A stretch of DNA of 64,000 bases from Mycobacterium yunnanensis (GCF_025823185.1 NZ_JACKVK010000003.1:248001-312000); one strand, 5' to 3'; shown: positions 18,491-28,554, counted from the stretch's first letter. Notes: generated by a model not told the origin, from the sequence alone. A program made the numbers and translations.

Positions 18491-19741
18491 ATGAATGCCG
18501 GGCGCCGGCGAGTGCACGACAAGCTGACCGCGTTGCCAGGGGTCGGTTCGGTGCGCAGGCCCATCCTCGACGGCGGGTCCGAGGAGTTCGACCTGTTCTA
18601 CGTGCGAGTGGGGGAGAAGTCCGACCACCCGCTGCTGTTCATTCCCGGCGGGCCTGGCGCGGCGTCGATCGCGCTCTACCGCGGGCTTCGCAAACATGCC
18701 GTCGCCGACGGGCTCGACGTGATCATGGTGGAGCATCGTGGGGTCGGGATGTCGCGCCACGACGACGACGGCGCCGATCTACCGCTGGAGGCGATGACCC
18801 TCGAGGCGGCGGTCGCCGATCTCGACGCCGTCCTCGAACACGCCGGCGTCGAGTCGGCCGTGGTGTACGGAACGTCCTACGGCACGTATCTGGCCGCGGG
18901 CCTCGGCGTCCGCCATCCGCATCGGATCCACGCGATGATCCTGGATTCGCCACTGCTGTCGGCCGACGACGTCGACGTCGTCCGGGCGGCCGTGCGCCGA
19001 GTGCTGTGGGACGGGGTCGAGGGGGAGACCGACGAACTCGCCGCCAAGGTGCGTCAGTTGGTCGCCGACGGGGTGCTTACCCCGGCCGCCACCCAACTGG
19101 CGGCCGACATGTACGGCCTCGGGGGGTCCGAGCTGCTCGGTCGTCAGCTCGACCTGCTGCTCTCCGATCACGACTGGGTCTGGGGCGCCGTGGGATTGGG
19201 CACACGCCTGATCGTCGAGCGCAAGACGCCATTCCACAACGAGCCGGACCTGGTCGGCCGCATCGGCTACCGCGAGCTGAATTACGGGGCAGTGCCCGAC
19301 GGTCACCCGCTCGACCCGGCCGTGGCGCTGCGAGACATGGCCACCGGGGAGGTCGACTTCGTCGCCGAACCCTATGACCTCATCGCCGAGATGCCTTCCT
19401 TCACGTGGCCGACGGTCGTCATCTCCGGCGGCCGGGACTTGACCACTCCGCGTGCGGTGGCATGCCGGATCGCCGAGTTGATTCCCAACGCGGTGCTCGT
19501 CGAGATGCCCAGCAGTGGTCACAGCGTCATCGACACCAAGGAACGGTCGGCGCTCGACATCGTGCACGCCGTCTACGCGGGCGAGATCACCGAATTGCCC
19601 AGCCGGTCACCCGAACTGGACGCCGTGCCGAGCCTGCTCAGCGTGCGCCTGCTCAGGCGGGCGATCACCGCGGCCGCCGTCGCCGAATCGGTGCTGCCGT
19701 CGGCGGTACCGCGTGCGGTCCGCAACGTCACGACTTCATGA
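18491..19741 (+). CDS. Alpha/beta hydrolase (proline iminopeptidase-like)
   Basis: A 416-residue alpha/beta hydrolase. The oxyanion-hole motif LLFIPGGPGAAS is an HGGPG-type motif seen in proline iminopeptidases and related hydrolases; the nucleophile elbow is YGTSYGTY and the C-terminal histidine is in SSGHSVID. ATG 18485 is also possible, but GGAGGA at 18477-18482 is spaced eight bases from the ATG at 18491, so I chose that one. It is divergent from the acyl-CoA-dehydrogenase-like gene and convergent with oppA, overlapping it by 14 bp. The substrate is unknown. Confidence 0.85.
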   Translation: MNAGRRRVHDKLTALPGVGSVRRPILDGGSEEFDLFYVRVGEKSDHPLLFIPGGPGAASIALYRGLRKHAVADGLDVIMVEHRGVGMSRHDDDGADLPLEAMTLEAAVADLDAVLEHAGVESAVVYGTSYGTYLAAGLGVRHPHRIHAMILDSPLLSADDVDVVRAAVRRVLWDGVEGETDELAAKVRQLVADGVLTPAATQLAADMYGLGGSELLGRQLDLLLSDHDWVWGAVGLGTRLIVERKTPFHNEPDLVGRIGYRELNYGAVPDGHPLDPAVALRDMATGEVDFVAEPYDLIAEMPSFTWPTVVISGGRDLTTPRAVACRIAELIPNAVLVEMPSSGHSVIDTKERSALDIVHAVYAGEITELPSRSPELDAVPSLLSVRLLRRAITAAAVAESVLPSAVPRAVRNVTTS

Positions 19742-21398
19742 AGCCGATCGCGGTGTAGTCCACGTCGGCCAGCCCGGCCGCACCGAAGTTGGCCAAATTG
19801 CTGCGGACCGCGACGTTCCCGGCGGACTGGAACAGCGGCAGGCTCGCGCCCTCGGCCCACACCAGCTCGTCGACCTCGTTGGCCAACGCGCGGGCCTTGT
19901 CGGCGTCGAGCTCCGAGAGGGTTTGCTCGATCTTGGCGTCGATCTCGGGGCTGCCGATCTTGCCGAAGTTGCTGTCGCCCTGCGAGGCGTAGATCTGCGG
20001 TAGACCCGACAGCGGGAACGCGTCGGCCACCCAGCTGAATTGGGCGATGTCGAAGTTTCCGACGGTGATGTAATTGGTGAAGAAGCCGCTGCCACCCTTG
20101 GCCTGGAGGTCGAGCTTGACCCCGATCTGGGCCAGACTGTTCTGGGCGATCTGGCCGACCTGGCGGGTGCTCTGCGCATCGTAGAACAGGTCGCGGATGA
20201 CGAGCTGCTTGCCGTCCTTCTCCCGGAACTGGCCGTTCATCTTCCAGCCCAGGTCGTCGAGCTCCTTCTTGGCCGCCTCCTGGTCGAAGGCCACGACACC
20301 GCTGTTGTCCTGATAGCCCTTCTGGCCCGCCACGAAGACGTGGTTGTTCAGCGGTACCGGTTCGTCGGCCAGTCCGCGCTGGGCCACGTTGGCGATGGTC
20401 TGGCGGTCGATGCCCTTGGCAATTGCGTTGCGCAGCTTCGGGTCGGCGAGGATCGACCCCGGCGCGCCGTTGAAGGTGAAGTGATACCAACTGGTGCTCG
20501 GCGCTCGCCGAATCGTCACTCCCGCGGTGCGCCGGGCGATCGTCACGTCGTCGAGCGACGAGAGGCCGGTGGCGTCGATGGCGTTGTTCTGCAGCGCAGG
20601 CAGTCGCGCGGCGTCGTCGAGGACCAGGAACGTGATCGTGTCCAGCCGGGGCGGCGTGCCCCACCACTTGGGGTTGCGGCTCAAGGTAATTCGCTGCGCC
20701 GTGCGGTCCAGTGCGGTCACGATGAACGGACCCGCCGAGGGGCCGGGGCCGTTCAGCTGAGCGGTGTTGAACGCCTCCGGGGTGGCGGTCATGCTCTTCG
20801 GTGAGAGCACGGTGTTGCCCGCGAACATGCCCTTCCACTCGGCATAGGGCTTGGCGAAGGTCATGATCGCCTGTCGGTCGTCGACGCCTCGCGTCACCGA
20901 GGCGACCCGGTCGCTGCCGTTGGGGGCCGAAATGGCGAAGTCCTTGTTCTTGCCGCTGGTCGCGTCGATCTGAGACTTGATGTCCTCCCAGGTGACCGGC
21001 GTGCCGTCGCTCCACACCGCCTTGGGGTTGATCGTGTACGTGACGACCTGTGGATTCGTCTTGGTCAGCTCCACGTTGGTGAAGAAGTCGGTGTTCACCG
21101 AGGCGGTTCCGTCGGCGGCGATGCGGAACGCCCGGGGCATGGTGGCCCTGGAGATCGCGGCCGCGTCGGCGGTGGGCCCGTTGATGTGCATCGTGTTGAA
21201 GTTGTCGGGGAAGTTGGTCAGGGGGATGCGCAGGTTGCCGCCCTCCTGCAGCGAGGCGGGATCCTGCGGATTCACGTCGTTGGTGGAGCCGATCTCGGCC
21301 TTGCCGCCCGCCGACGGTGCTTCCTGGTTGCCACCGGAGCACCCGGTGAGTACGAGTCCGGCGACGAGAAGTGCACTGGCGGCACGACGGATCTGCAT
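19728..21398 (-). CDS. oppA: Oligopeptide ABC transporter substrate-binding lipoprotein OppA
   Basis: A 556-residue extracytoplasmic solute-binding protein of family 5. The signal peptide ends in the lipobox LVLTGC, so it would be anchored by lipid on the outer face of the membrane. The family-5 hallmark region (FTNVELTKTNPQVVTYTINP, then AVWSDGTPVTWEDI) is clear. It is downstream of oppB-oppC-oppD and the same order is seen in M. tuberculosis Rv1280c-Rv1283c, where the system takes up short peptides. An 18-bp gap separates it from oppD. Confidence 0.92.
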   Translation of the reverse strand: MQIRRAASALLVAGLVLTGCSGGNQEAPSAGGKAEIGSTNDVNPQDPASLQEGGNLRIPLTNFPDNFNTMHINGPTADAAAISRATMPRAFRIAADGTASVNTDFFTNVELTKTNPQVVTYTINPKAVWSDGTPVTWEDIKSQIDATSGKNKDFAISAPNGSDRVASVTRGVDDRQAIMTFAKPYAEWKGMFAGNTVLSPKSMTATPEAFNTAQLNGPGPSAGPFIVTALDRTAQRITLSRNPKWWGTPPRLDTITFLVLDDAARLPALQNNAIDATGLSSLDDVTIARRTAGVTIRRAPSTSWYHFTFNGAPGSILADPKLRNAIAKGIDRQTIANVAQRGLADEPVPLNNHVFVAGQKGYQDNSGVVAFDQEAAKKELDDLGWKMNGQFREKDGKQLVIRDLFYDAQSTRQVGQIAQNSLAQIGVKLDLQAKGGSGFFTNYITVGNFDIAQFSWVADAFPLSGLPQIYASQGDSNFGKIGSPEIDAKIEQTLSELDADKARALANEVDELVWAEGASLPLFQSAGNVAVRSNLANFGAAGLADVDYTAIGFMKS

Positions 21399-21416
21399 GG
21401 GACAGACTCTAACCGC

Positions 21417-23240
21417 TCACGGCTGCGGGACGGCGGCCAGCAACTTCTTGGTGTACTCGTGCCGCGGCCGGGCGAAGATCTCCGCCGCGTCACCGGACTC
21501 GACGATCGACCCCTGGTACATCACCACCAGTTGGTCGGCGAGGTGCTTGACCACCGACAGGTCGTGGGAGACGAACAGATACGACAGGCCGAAGCGCTCC
21601 TGCAAGTCCAGGAGCAGGTTGACGATCCCTGCCTGGATCGACACGTCCAAGGCGGACACCGGTTCGTCGAGCGCAAGGATCTTGGGCTGCAGCGCCAACG
21701 CCCGGGCAATCCCGATGCGCTGCTTCTGGCCACCGGAGAACTCGGCCGGATACCGACCGGCGTCCTCCCTCCGAAGGCCGACGGTGGTCAACAGCTCGGC
21801 GACCCGCTCGTCGATGAGCTTGCCGTCGAAGCCGTTGGCGGTCAACGGTTCTGCCAGGACGTCGAAGACGGGCAATCGCGGGTCCAGCGAGGCGACGGGA
21901 TCCTGGAAGACCACCTGCAGGTCACCGCGCAACGCCCGGCGAGCGCGGTGGTCGAGGGTGGCGACGTCGTGGCCGAGGACTTCGATGGAACCACTCTGCG
22001 GCGCAGTCAACTCCAGGACCTGATGCAGGGTCGTCGACTTTCCCGACCCGGATTCTCCGACGATGCCGAGGGTTTGGCCCTGCCGCAGGTCGAAGCTGAC
22101 CCCGTCGACGGCGCGTACCTCGCCGATCCGGCGCCGGAACACCGCTCCCTTCGTCAGGGTGAAGGTCTTGACGAGCTCGTGCACGTGCAGCACGACCGGG
22201 GATTCCGAGTCGGCCCGAACGTCCGGGGGCGCCGTGGACACGCCGTACACGTCGGCCGCCGAGCGGCCTGCGACGTCGTCGGTGCGGATGCAGGCCGCGG
22301 TGTGATCGGGTCCGACGGAGACCGGCTCGGGTTCTACGGTGAGACAGTCGTCGACGACCATCGGGCACCGCGGCGCGAACGGGCACCCGGGGGGCAGCGC
22401 CGCCATCGACGGTGGGGCGCCGGGAATCGGCACCAAGCGCGAGCCCTGCGCGGCGTCGAGGCGCGGCACCGAACCGAGCAGGCCGACGGTGTAGGGCATC
22501 ACCCGGCGCTCGCCGAGGCCCGTAACGGGAGCCGTCTCGACGGCCTTGCCGGCGTACATCACCAGCGCCCGGTCGGCGAACTCGGAGACCACCCCGAGGT
22601 CGTGGGTGATGATCAGGACACCGGCACCGGTCACGTCGCGGGCGGTCCGCAGCACGTCGAGGATCTGCGCCTGCACCGTGACGTCGAGCGCCGTCGTGGG
22701 CTCGTCGCAGATGATGAGGTCCGGATCGTTCGCGATGGCGATGGCGATCACCACGCGCTGTCGTTCACCGCCGGAGAGCTCGTGGGGGAACGACTTGGCG
22801 CGGCGCTGCGGCTGCGAGATGCCCACCAGCTCCAGCAGTTCCACGGCCCGGGTCGCGGCGGCCGCCCGGCCGAGGTCACGCTGATGCACGCGCAGTGCCT
22901 CCGCGATCTGCTGACCGACCGGGTAGACCGGGGTGAGCGCCGACATCGGATCTTGGAAGACGGTGCCGACGACGCGTCCGCGGATGCGCGACATCCGTTG
23001 GTCGTCGAGGCCGATCAGTTCGTCGCCGTGCAATCGCACCGATCCCGACACCCGTGCGTATTCCGGGAGCAGGCCCACGACCGCCATGGCCGTCGCCGAC
23101 TTGCCCGCACCGGATTCGCCGACCAACGCCACGACTTCACGGGGCGACACGTCGAAGGTCATGCCGCGTACGGCCTCGACGTCCTCGGCGTCGGTGCTGA
23201 AGCCGACGCGCAGGTCCTCGACCCTCAGGAGTTCGCTCAC
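21417..23240 (-). CDS. oppD: Oligopeptide transporter ATPase with two fused domains (OppDF)
   Basis: A 607-residue protein with two complete ABC ATPase domains in tandem, replacing separate OppD and OppF. Domain 1 has Walker [13 protein letters not shown] and signature [14 protein letters not shown]; domain 2 has Walker [14 protein letters not shown] and signature [15 protein letters not shown]. Between them lies the OppD-specific C-terminal extension with the cysteine cluster ([12 protein letters not shown] and TAACIR) typical of an oligopeptide-transporter 4Fe-4S site. The GTG start at 23240 overlaps the oppC stop. Energises peptide import at the inner membrane. Confidence 0.93.
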   Translation of the reverse strand: MSELLRVEDLRVGFSTDAEDVEAVRGMTFDVSPREVVALVGESGAGKSATAMAVVGLLPEYARVSGSVRLHGDELIGLDDQRMSRIRGRVVGTVFQDPMSALTPVYPVGQQIAEALRVHQRDLGRAAAATRAVELLELVGISQPQRRAKSFPHELSGGERQRVVIAIAIANDPDLIICDEPTTALDVTVQAQILDVLRTARDVTGAGVLIITHDLGVVSEFADRALVMYAGKAVETAPVTGLGERRVMPYTVGLLGSVPRLDAAQGSRLVPIPGAPPSMAALPPGCPFAPRCPMVVDDCLTVEPEPVSVGPDHTAACIRTDDVAGRSAADVYGVSTAPPDVRADSESPVVLHVHELVKTFTLTKGAVFRRRIGEVRAVDGVSFDLRQGQTLGIVGESGSGKSTTLHQVLELTAPQSGSIEVLGHDVATLDHRARRALRGDLQVVFQDPVASLDPRLPVFDVLAEPLTANGFDGKLIDERVAELLTTVGLRREDAGRYPAEFSGGQKQRIGIARALALQPKILALDEPVSALDVSIQAGIVNLLLDLQERFGLSYLFVSHDLSVVKHLADQLVVMYQGSIVESGDAAEIFARPRHEYTKKLLAAVPQP

Positions 23241-24169
23241 GAGCGCCGCCGCCGGCGGGGTTTCGAGCCGGGGTCGATCGCGTCGCGCAGACCGTCACCG
23301 ATCACGTTGGCGCACAACACGATCAGCACCAGGATGCCTGCCGGAAACAGGAACACCCATGGGAAGGTCGTCACCGACGGGGTGCCGTCGGCGATCAACG
23401 TGCCCAGTGAGACGTCGGGCGGCTGGATGCCGAAACCCAGGAATGACAGCCCGGTTTCGGCCAGGATGGCCACACCCACGTTCAAGGTGGTGTCGATGAT
23501 GAGGATCGAGGCGACGTTCGGCAGGACGTGGCGCACGATGATCCGCCGGTTGGATACGCCCATGTACCTTGCGGCGGTGACGAATTCGCGCTCGCGCAGG
23601 CTCATCGTCATACCGCGGACGATGCGCGCGCTGATCATCCAGCTGAACGCCGCGAGCAACAGGATCAACGAGAACACCCGGCCCGACTCGCCGAGCCGCG
23701 GTGTCACGATCGCGATGAGGATGAAGCTCGGCACCACCAGCAGGAGGTCGACCACCCACATCGCCGTGCGGTCTCGCCACCCACCGAAGTAGCCGGCCAC
23801 GGCACCGACGGTGGCCGCGATGACCGTGGAGAGGAACGCCACGCAGACGCCGATGAGCAGGGACTTCTGCATGCCGCGCAGAGTTTGGGCCAGCAGGTCC
23901 TGGCCAAGGCCGTTGGTGCCGAACCAATGGCTGGTGCTCGGCGGTTGCTGCAACGCCAGGAAGTCCAGATCGGTGTAGCTCCACGGGAGCAGTGGTGGCA
24001 GCGCGTAGCACCCGACGAACATCACCGCCAGCACGATGAGGGCGGCCACCGCGAGGCGGTTGCCGAGGAAGCGGCGTGTGGTCAGCGCGCGGCGAGAGGC
24101 GAAGTGGCCTGCGTCCACGCCCGATCGGGCCGTCGTCGACGCCTCCGTGGTCACGGGTTCGGTCACCAC
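23237..24169 (-). CDS. oppC: Oligopeptide transporter permease OppC
   Basis: A 310-residue ABC permease with an N-terminal helix, the OppC_N region and five further membrane segments. The EAA-loop region is around [26 protein letters not shown], shown here only in part, and would dock onto OppD. The GTG at 24169 has a GAGGAG ribosome site just upstream. It lies 24 bases after oppB and overlaps oppD, so it is in the middle of a single operon. Confidence 0.92.
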   Translation of the reverse strand: MVTEPVTTEASTTARSGVDAGHFASRRALTTRRFLGNRLAVAALIVLAVMFVGCYALPPLLPWSYTDLDFLALQQPPSTSHWFGTNGLGQDLLAQTLRGMQKSLLIGVCVAFLSTVIAATVGAVAGYFGGWRDRTAMWVVDLLLVVPSFILIAIVTPRLGESGRVFSLILLLAAFSWMISARIVRGMTMSLREREFVTAARYMGVSNRRIIVRHVLPNVASILIIDTTLNVGVAILAETGLSFLGFGIQPPDVSLGTLIADGTPSVTTFPWVFLFPAGILVLIVLCANVIGDGLRDAIDPGSKPRRRRRS

Positions 24170-24193
24170 ATCGCTCCTCGCGTGCGCGTCATG

Positions 24194-25171
24194 TCACGCC
24201 ACCCTGACCCTTGGGTCCAACGCCGCGTAGATGACGTCGGAGAGCAACCCGGCCAGCAGGATGGTGGCACCGGTGAAGACCGTGATCGCGGCGATGATGT
24301 TGGTGTCCTGGGTGGCGATGGCCTGGACCACCCACTCGCCCATGCCGTGCCATCCGAAGATCTTCTCCACGAACACCGCTCCCGTCACGAGTCCGCCGAC
24401 GCCGTAGGCGAACAGCGTGGCCATCGGTATCAGCGCGGTGCGCAGACCGTGCTTGAACAACGCCTGCCGCCGGGTCAGCCCCTTCGCGCGGGCAGTGCGG
24501 ATGAAGTCCTGCCCCAGCACGTCGAGCATGGCGTTGCGTTGATAGCGGCTGAAGCCGGCGATCGAGAACAGCGCCAGGGTGGTGGTCGGCAGGACGAGGT
24601 GCTGCAGGCGGTCGAGGAACTGGCTGCCCGCCCCGCCGGAGACGGTCGGGGACGACTCGCCGGTGTACTCGAAGAGATTGAAGCCCAGCGCGGTGTTGCT
24701 GCGCAGCGCCCCGAGGATGAGCAGGTTGGCCACGACGAAGGTGGGCATGCTGATCAGCAGCAGTGACAGGACGGTGATCACGCGGTCCGACACCCGGTAC
24801 TGCCGGACCGCACCCCACGCGCCGACCACCACCCCGATGACGGTGCCGAGCACCGAGCCCAGGAACACCAGCCGCAGGCTCACCCCGATGCGCCGGCCCA
24901 GTTCGTCGGACACCGGCTGCCCGGCCACCGTCGTGCCGAAGTCGCCCTGCACGGCTTCGCTCACCCAGTGCACGTAGCGGAGGGGAATCGGCTTGTCCAG
25001 CGCAAGCTCGGCAGCCTTCGCGTCGATCACCGACTGGGGGGGCCGCGGGTTGCGACCTTCCAGACTGTCCAGCGGTTTGAACGACCACGACGCGAGCGCG
25101 AAGGTCAGGAACGACGCCAGCAACAGCAGCACGACGTAGTTCAGGGCCCGGCGGGCGAGGAAGCGCGTCAT
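24194..25171 (-). CDS. oppB: Oligopeptide transporter permease OppB
   Basis: A 325-residue ABC permease, the same length as M. tuberculosis Rv1283c. It has an N-terminal membrane helix, a periplasmic loop and the permease core with the EAA-type loop QDFIRTARAKGLTRRQALF near residues 220-240. It is the promoter-proximal gene of the opp operon. The ATG at 25171 is chosen; the much longer open frame upstream has no coding character. With OppC it forms the membrane channel. Confidence 0.92.
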   Translation of the reverse strand: MTRFLARRALNYVVLLLLASFLTFALASWSFKPLDSLEGRNPRPPQSVIDAKAAELALDKPIPLRYVHWVSEAVQGDFGTTVAGQPVSDELGRRIGVSLRLVFLGSVLGTVIGVVVGAWGAVRQYRVSDRVITVLSLLLISMPTFVVANLLILGALRSNTALGFNLFEYTGESSPTVSGGAGSQFLDRLQHLVLPTTTLALFSIAGFSRYQRNAMLDVLGQDFIRTARAKGLTRRQALFKHGLRTALIPMATLFAYGVGGLVTGAVFVEKIFGWHGMGEWVVQAIATQDTNIIAAITVFTGATILLAGLLSDVIYAALDPRVRVA

Positions 25172-25360
25172 GGGGCGCCCGTCGGAAACTGCATGGCCAC
25201 AGGGTAGGAGATGAACCCCGACGTGCCGTCGTCGGCTCGTGGCCGGATTGGCTGGGAACGGGCTTGGTGTTTGATGCGCGTCTGCTGGGGTTACCCGAGG
25301 AGGCAGCGGGGGCGCCGAACGTCGGCACATCCGAACAGCCCCGATTTGGGAGGAACCGTG

Positions 25361-25618
25361 ATGAACCGCAAGAACATGAAGGTGATTGCCGCGAGCGTCG
25401 GCGCAGGCGCTGTGATCGCTGGTGGCGCATTGACCGCCGCATCGACGAGCTGGGCCGAGCCCGAGCCGTCGACCCCCGGCCCGGTGCCCACCGAAGAGGC
25501 CACCATCGGCGAGACCACGACCGAGACAGCACCGCCCACCACCCCGACCACGTCGTCGGCGGTGCCCGAGATCGAGGGCCCGGCGGCGTTGCCGCCGGAG
25601 CAGGAAGGCGCGCTGTAG
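25361..25618 (+). CDS. Small secreted Thr/Pro-rich protein
   Basis: An 85-residue protein with a Sec signal peptide (MNRKNMKVIAASVGAGAVIA...) likely cleaved after SWA, followed by a short low-complexity tail rich in Pro, Thr and Glu. A GGGAGGAACC ribosome site precedes the ATG; a GTG three bases earlier is also possible. No family is recognised. It is divergent from oppB, in a 190-bp intergenic region in which I see no other feature, and convergent with the DUF5666-like gene. Confidence 0.65.
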   Translation: MNRKNMKVIAASVGAGAVIAGGALTAASTSWAEPEPSTPGPVPTEEATIGETTTETAPPTTPTTSSAVPEIEGPAALPPEQEGAL

Positions 25619-25626
25619 ATCCTGGC

Positions 25627-26103
25627 TCAGTGACCAGGCGACAGGGGAGGCCCCATGGTGGTGACCACGGCGGCCTCCCCGTTTCGCGTGGCCTTGATGA
25701 CGACGGTGTCGCCCGTGGCGAAGGGAGGCTTCGCCGCGGTTTCCTCCGGCTCGCGAATGACGTAGCTCTCGGTGAAGCCGTCCGCGCTGCGGGCGGTCAC
25801 GGCGCTGGGTGAGATCGCCGTGATGATGCCGGTCTGCTCGAGCACCGTGGAGTAGCCCCCATGATCGTCGGGCACGACGTACTCCCCGTGCAGAGCCGCC
25901 GGATCGGTCTCGGCGCGGTGGCCTCCCGGCGGGGGTCCCTGGGGCCCCCCAAAACCGGCGAAGTCGCCGAAGCCTCCGAATCCGCCGGCCCCACCGTGGA
26001 AACTCGTCGCCGTCGCCGCACTGATCGCCGCCCCACCCACGCCCGCGACGGCCGCCGCCACCGCAACGGCGCCAAGTGTCTTGCGCATTCCCCACGTGTT
26101 CAC
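25627..26103 (-). CDS. Secreted DUF5666-like protein beside a two-component system
   Basis: A 158-residue exported protein: an Ala/Gly-rich signal or anchor segment near the N-terminus, a Gly/Phe/Pro-rich linker (FGGFGDFAGFGGPQGPPPGG), then a small beta domain (GIITAISPSAVTARSADG ... FATGDTVVIKATRNGEA) that fits the DUF5666 pattern. Starts at 26112, 26103 and 26088 are all possible; the GTG at 26103 gives VNTWGMRKTLG. It is divergent from the response regulator gene, and both promoters carry a direct-repeat box, so it is probably part of the same regulon. Confidence 0.7.
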   Translation of the reverse strand: MNTWGMRKTLGAVAVAAAVAGVGGAAISAATATSFHGGAGGFGGFGDFAGFGGPQGPPPGGHRAETDPAALHGEYVVPDDHGGYSTVLEQTGIITAISPSAVTARSADGFTESYVIREPEETAAKPPFATGDTVVIKATRNGEAAVVTTMGPPLSPGH

Positions 26104-26125
26104 GACGACCACTGTGCCGGTCGAG

Positions 26126-26143
26126 GCTATGCGCCAGCTGTGA
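26126..26143 (-). promoter_or_regulatory. PhoP-like direct-repeat box A (toward the DUF5666-like gene)
   Basis: On the - strand it reads TCACAGC-TGGC-GCATAGC, two heptamers with a 4-bp spacer (11-bp period), which matches the mycobacterial PhoP box layout TCACAGC-N4-TCACAGC. It lies 23 bp upstream of the GTG at 26103. With box B it makes a near-perfect 17-bp inverted repeat (16 of 17 pairs) in the divergent region. Confidence 0.6.
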
Positions 26144-26151
26144 GCTGGTCT

Positions 26152-26169
26152 TCACAGCTTGCGCATAGG
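26152..26169 (+). promoter_or_regulatory. PhoP-like direct-repeat box B (response regulator promoter)
   Basis: On the + strand it reads TCACAGC-TTGC-GCATAGG and is followed by GTCGGCAC. It lies 19 bp upstream of the response regulator ATG at 26189, suggesting autoregulation. The stretch 26154-26177 is closely similar to 30468-30491 in front of the GT2-GtrA gene. Confidence 0.6.
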
Positions 26170-26188
26170 GTCGGCACAGGAGTCGCCC

Positions 26189-26971
26189 ATGGCGCAGATC
26201 GACAATGAGGACGTGACCACCATGAACGGCGCCGATCGCGAGCACGCCGACCCCGCCCGGCTCGTCATGCGCAGGTCGGACGGCAAGCCGATCAACGTGC
26301 TGGTCGTCGACGACGAACCGGTACTCGCGGAGTTGGTGTCCATGGCGCTGCGCTACGAGGGGTGGGACATCTCGACCGCTGGCGACGGACAGACGGCCAT
26401 CGCCGTGGCGAAGGAGAACCCGCCCGACGTGGTGGTGCTCGACGTCATGCTGCCCGACATGAGCGGGCTCGACGTGTTGCACGAGTTGCGCGCCCAGATT
26501 CCCGGCCTGCCGCTGCTACTCCTCACGGCCAAGGACTCCGTCGAAGACCGCATCGCCGGGCTCACCGCAGGCGGTGACGACTACGTCACCAAGCCCTTCA
26601 GCCTCGAAGAGGTCGTGCTGCGGCTGCGCGCGCTGCTGCGGCGCACCGGGGTTGCCGACGAGACGGGCGGCGCGCAGATCGTCGTCGGGGACCTGGTGCT
26701 CGACGAGGACAGCCACGAGGTCACCCGTGCGGGTGAGCCGATCACGTTGACCGCGACCGAATTCGAGCTGCTGCGGTTCATGATGCGCAACGCGAAGCGA
26801 GTGCTGAGCAAGGCCCAGATCCTGGACCGGGTGTGGAGCTACGACTTTGGCGGTCGGTCCAACATCGTCGAGTTGTACGTGTCGTACCTCCGCAAGAAGA
26901 TCGACAGCGGCCGCGAGCCGATGATCCACACGTTGCGCGGCGCCGGGTACGTGCTCAAGCCTCCGCGATGA
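26189..26971 (+). CDS. OmpR/PhoP-family response regulator
   Basis: A 260-residue response regulator. The receiver domain has the acidic pocket VVDDEP and the phosphoacceptor D85 in VVVLDVMLPD; the conserved Lys is in TKPFSLEEV. The winged helix ends with the recognition region DRVWSYDFGGRSNIVELYV, which resembles PhoP of M. tuberculosis (YDFGG..N.VE.YVSYLR.KID). The ATG at 26189 has AGGAG six bases upstream; ATG 26222 is an alternative. The histidine kinase start overlaps its stop. Boxes of the PhoP type lie in its own promoter and before the downstream glycosyltransferase genes, so these are likely targets. Confidence 0.9.
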   Translation: MAQIDNEDVTTMNGADREHADPARLVMRRSDGKPINVLVVDDEPVLAELVSMALRYEGWDISTAGDGQTAIAVAKENPPDVVVLDVMLPDMSGLDVLHELRAQIPGLPLLLLTAKDSVEDRIAGLTAGGDDYVTKPFSLEEVVLRLRALLRRTGVADETGGAQIVVGDLVLDEDSHEVTRAGEPITLTATEFELLRFMMRNAKRVLSKAQILDRVWSYDFGGRSNIVELYVSYLRKKIDSGREPMIHTLRGAGYVLKPPR

Positions 26972-28554
26972 GCGCAGCTGCCGCCGTGCGGTCCGAACCA
27001 CACAGCAAGCTGTTCGAGCCGCGGACGTGGTCGCTGCGGGCGCGGTTGCTGCTCACGCAGATCGTGTTGCTCGCCGTGGTGTGTGCCAGCATCGGAATCG
27101 CGACGGAATTCGCGCTGGAACGCTTCCTGATGCGTCAGCTCGACTCGCAGTTGGTGGAGGCGGGCAAGCGGTCCGCGGCGATCTTCGACCTGCCGCCACC
27201 GAGGTTCATGCCGAGCCAATTCCCCGACCGGGTGTTCGATCCGGAGGTGGGCCCCGGTCCGGGCTTCCTCAACGCTCCCGGGCAGGCGACGCGCATGGTC
27301 GGTGCCGTGGTGTCCAGCGACGGTGCGGTCGACGCCGGGGTCATCACCCTGGACGGCGGCCGCGCCGAGGTGACCTCGGCGGCGTCCGCTGCGCTGGCGA
27401 AGGTGCCGCCGACGCGCACCCCGCTGACGATGGACATCGACGGGCTCGGCCGCTACCGGGTGATCGCGCTGCACGCCCGCCACGGCAGCCAGACGATCGT
27501 GACGGGACTTCCGATGTCGGTGGTCGACGACACCGTGCTGTGGGTGGTGGGCATGTTCTGCATCCTGGGGGTGATCGCCTTGGTCGCCGCCACCACCGTC
27601 GGCATCGTCGTCATCCGACGGCAGCTGGCGCCGCTGTCACGCGTCACCGAGGCGGCGCGCGACGTCGCCGGGCTCGAACTCGACAAGGGCGAGGTCAACC
27701 TGCCCAGCGAGATCGTCCGAGTCGCCCCCGACGGGGCCCACACCGAGGTCGGTCAGCTCGGCACTGCGCTGAACACGATGCTCGACCGCGTGGCCGGGGC
27801 CCTGTCGGCGCGTCACGCCAGCGAGACGAGGGTGCGTCAGTTCGTCGCCGACGCCAGCCACGAGTTGCGCACCCCCCTGGCCGCAATTCGTGGTTATACC
27901 GAACTCGCGCAACGCAAGCGGCGCGAACTTCCCGACGACGTCGCCCATGCCATGAGCCGAGTCGAGTCCGAGACCGGTCGCATGACCCACCTCGTCGAGG
28001 ACCTTCTGCTGCTGGCACGACTCGATTCGGGTCGAGCCCTGGTGCGCGAACCGGTCGACGTGTCGAGACTGGTGGTCGACGCCGTCAGCGACGCGCACGT
28101 CGCCGGTCCCGACCACGACTGGGCGCTCGACCTGCCTGAAGAACCGGTCACGGTGGTCGGTGACGAGGCGCGGCTGCAGCAGGTGCTGGTCAATTTGTTG
28201 GCCAACGCCAGGATTCACACGCCGCCGGGCACGTCGGTCACGACGTCGTTGGCCCGCGACGGCGACACGGCCGTCCTGACCGTGACCGACGACGGACCCG
28301 GCATCGCCTCGAGCCTGTTGCCGGAGATCTTCGAGCGCTTCGCCCGGGGCGATTCGTCACGTTCGCGATCGGGTGCCGCGCCAGCCGGGGGCAGTACCGG
28401 TCTTGGTCTGGCGATCGTCGCCGCCGTGGTCAAGGCGCACGAGGGCGCCATCGCCGTCCGCAGCGACGAGGGCCGGACCGAGTTCGTCGTCACACTGCCG
28501 ACGTACACGGAAGTCTCACAGCCCGCCCACAGCTCGAGCCCATCCGTTGCCTAG
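26968..28554 (+). CDS. PhoR-like sensor histidine kinase
   Basis: A 528-residue membrane sensor kinase, coupled to the response regulator by an ATGA overlap. A first membrane helix (about residues 28-50) and a second (about 190-215) flank an extracytoplasmic domain of roughly 140 residues. HAMP and HisKA domains follow, with the phosphorylatable His near residue 299 in ADASHELRTPLAAIRGY. The ATPase domain has the N box VNLLANARIHTP, DDGPGI and STGLGLAIVAAV. The signal is unknown. The PhoP-like box C lies in the last 40 bases of its coding sequence. Confidence 0.9.
   Translation: MSAAAAVRSEPHSKLFEPRTWSLRARLLLTQIVLLAVVCASIGIATEFALERFLMRQLDSQLVEAGKRSAAIFDLPPPRFMPSQFPDRVFDPEVGPGPGFLNAPGQATRMVGAVVSSDGAVDAGVITLDGGRAEVTSAASAALAKVPPTRTPLTMDIDGLGRYRVIALHARHGSQTIVTGLPMSVVDDTVLWVVGMFCILGVIALVAATTVGIVVIRRQLAPLSRVTEAARDVAGLELDKGEVNLPSEIVRVAPDGAHTEVGQLGTALNTMLDRVAGALSARHASETRVRQFVADASHELRTPLAAIRGYTELAQRKRRELPDDVAHAMSRVESETGRMTHLVEDLLLLARLDSGRALVREPVDVSRLVVDAVSDAHVAGPDHDWALDLPEEPVTVVGDEARLQQVLVNLLANARIHTPPGTSVTTSLARDGDTAVLTVTDDGPGIASSLLPEIFERFARGDSSRSRSGAAPAGGSTGLGLAIVAAVVKAHEGAIAVRSDEGRTEFVVTLPTYTEVSQPAHSSSPSVA
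28516..28533 (+). promoter_or_regulatory. PhoP-like direct-repeat box C (upstream of the first glycosyltransferase)
   Basis: TCACAGC-CCGC-CCACAGC, two heptamers with a 4-bp spacer, 35 bp upstream of the ATG at 28569 and inside the 3' end of the kinase gene. It suggests the glycosyltransferase is a target of the adjacent response regulator. Confidence 0.55.
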
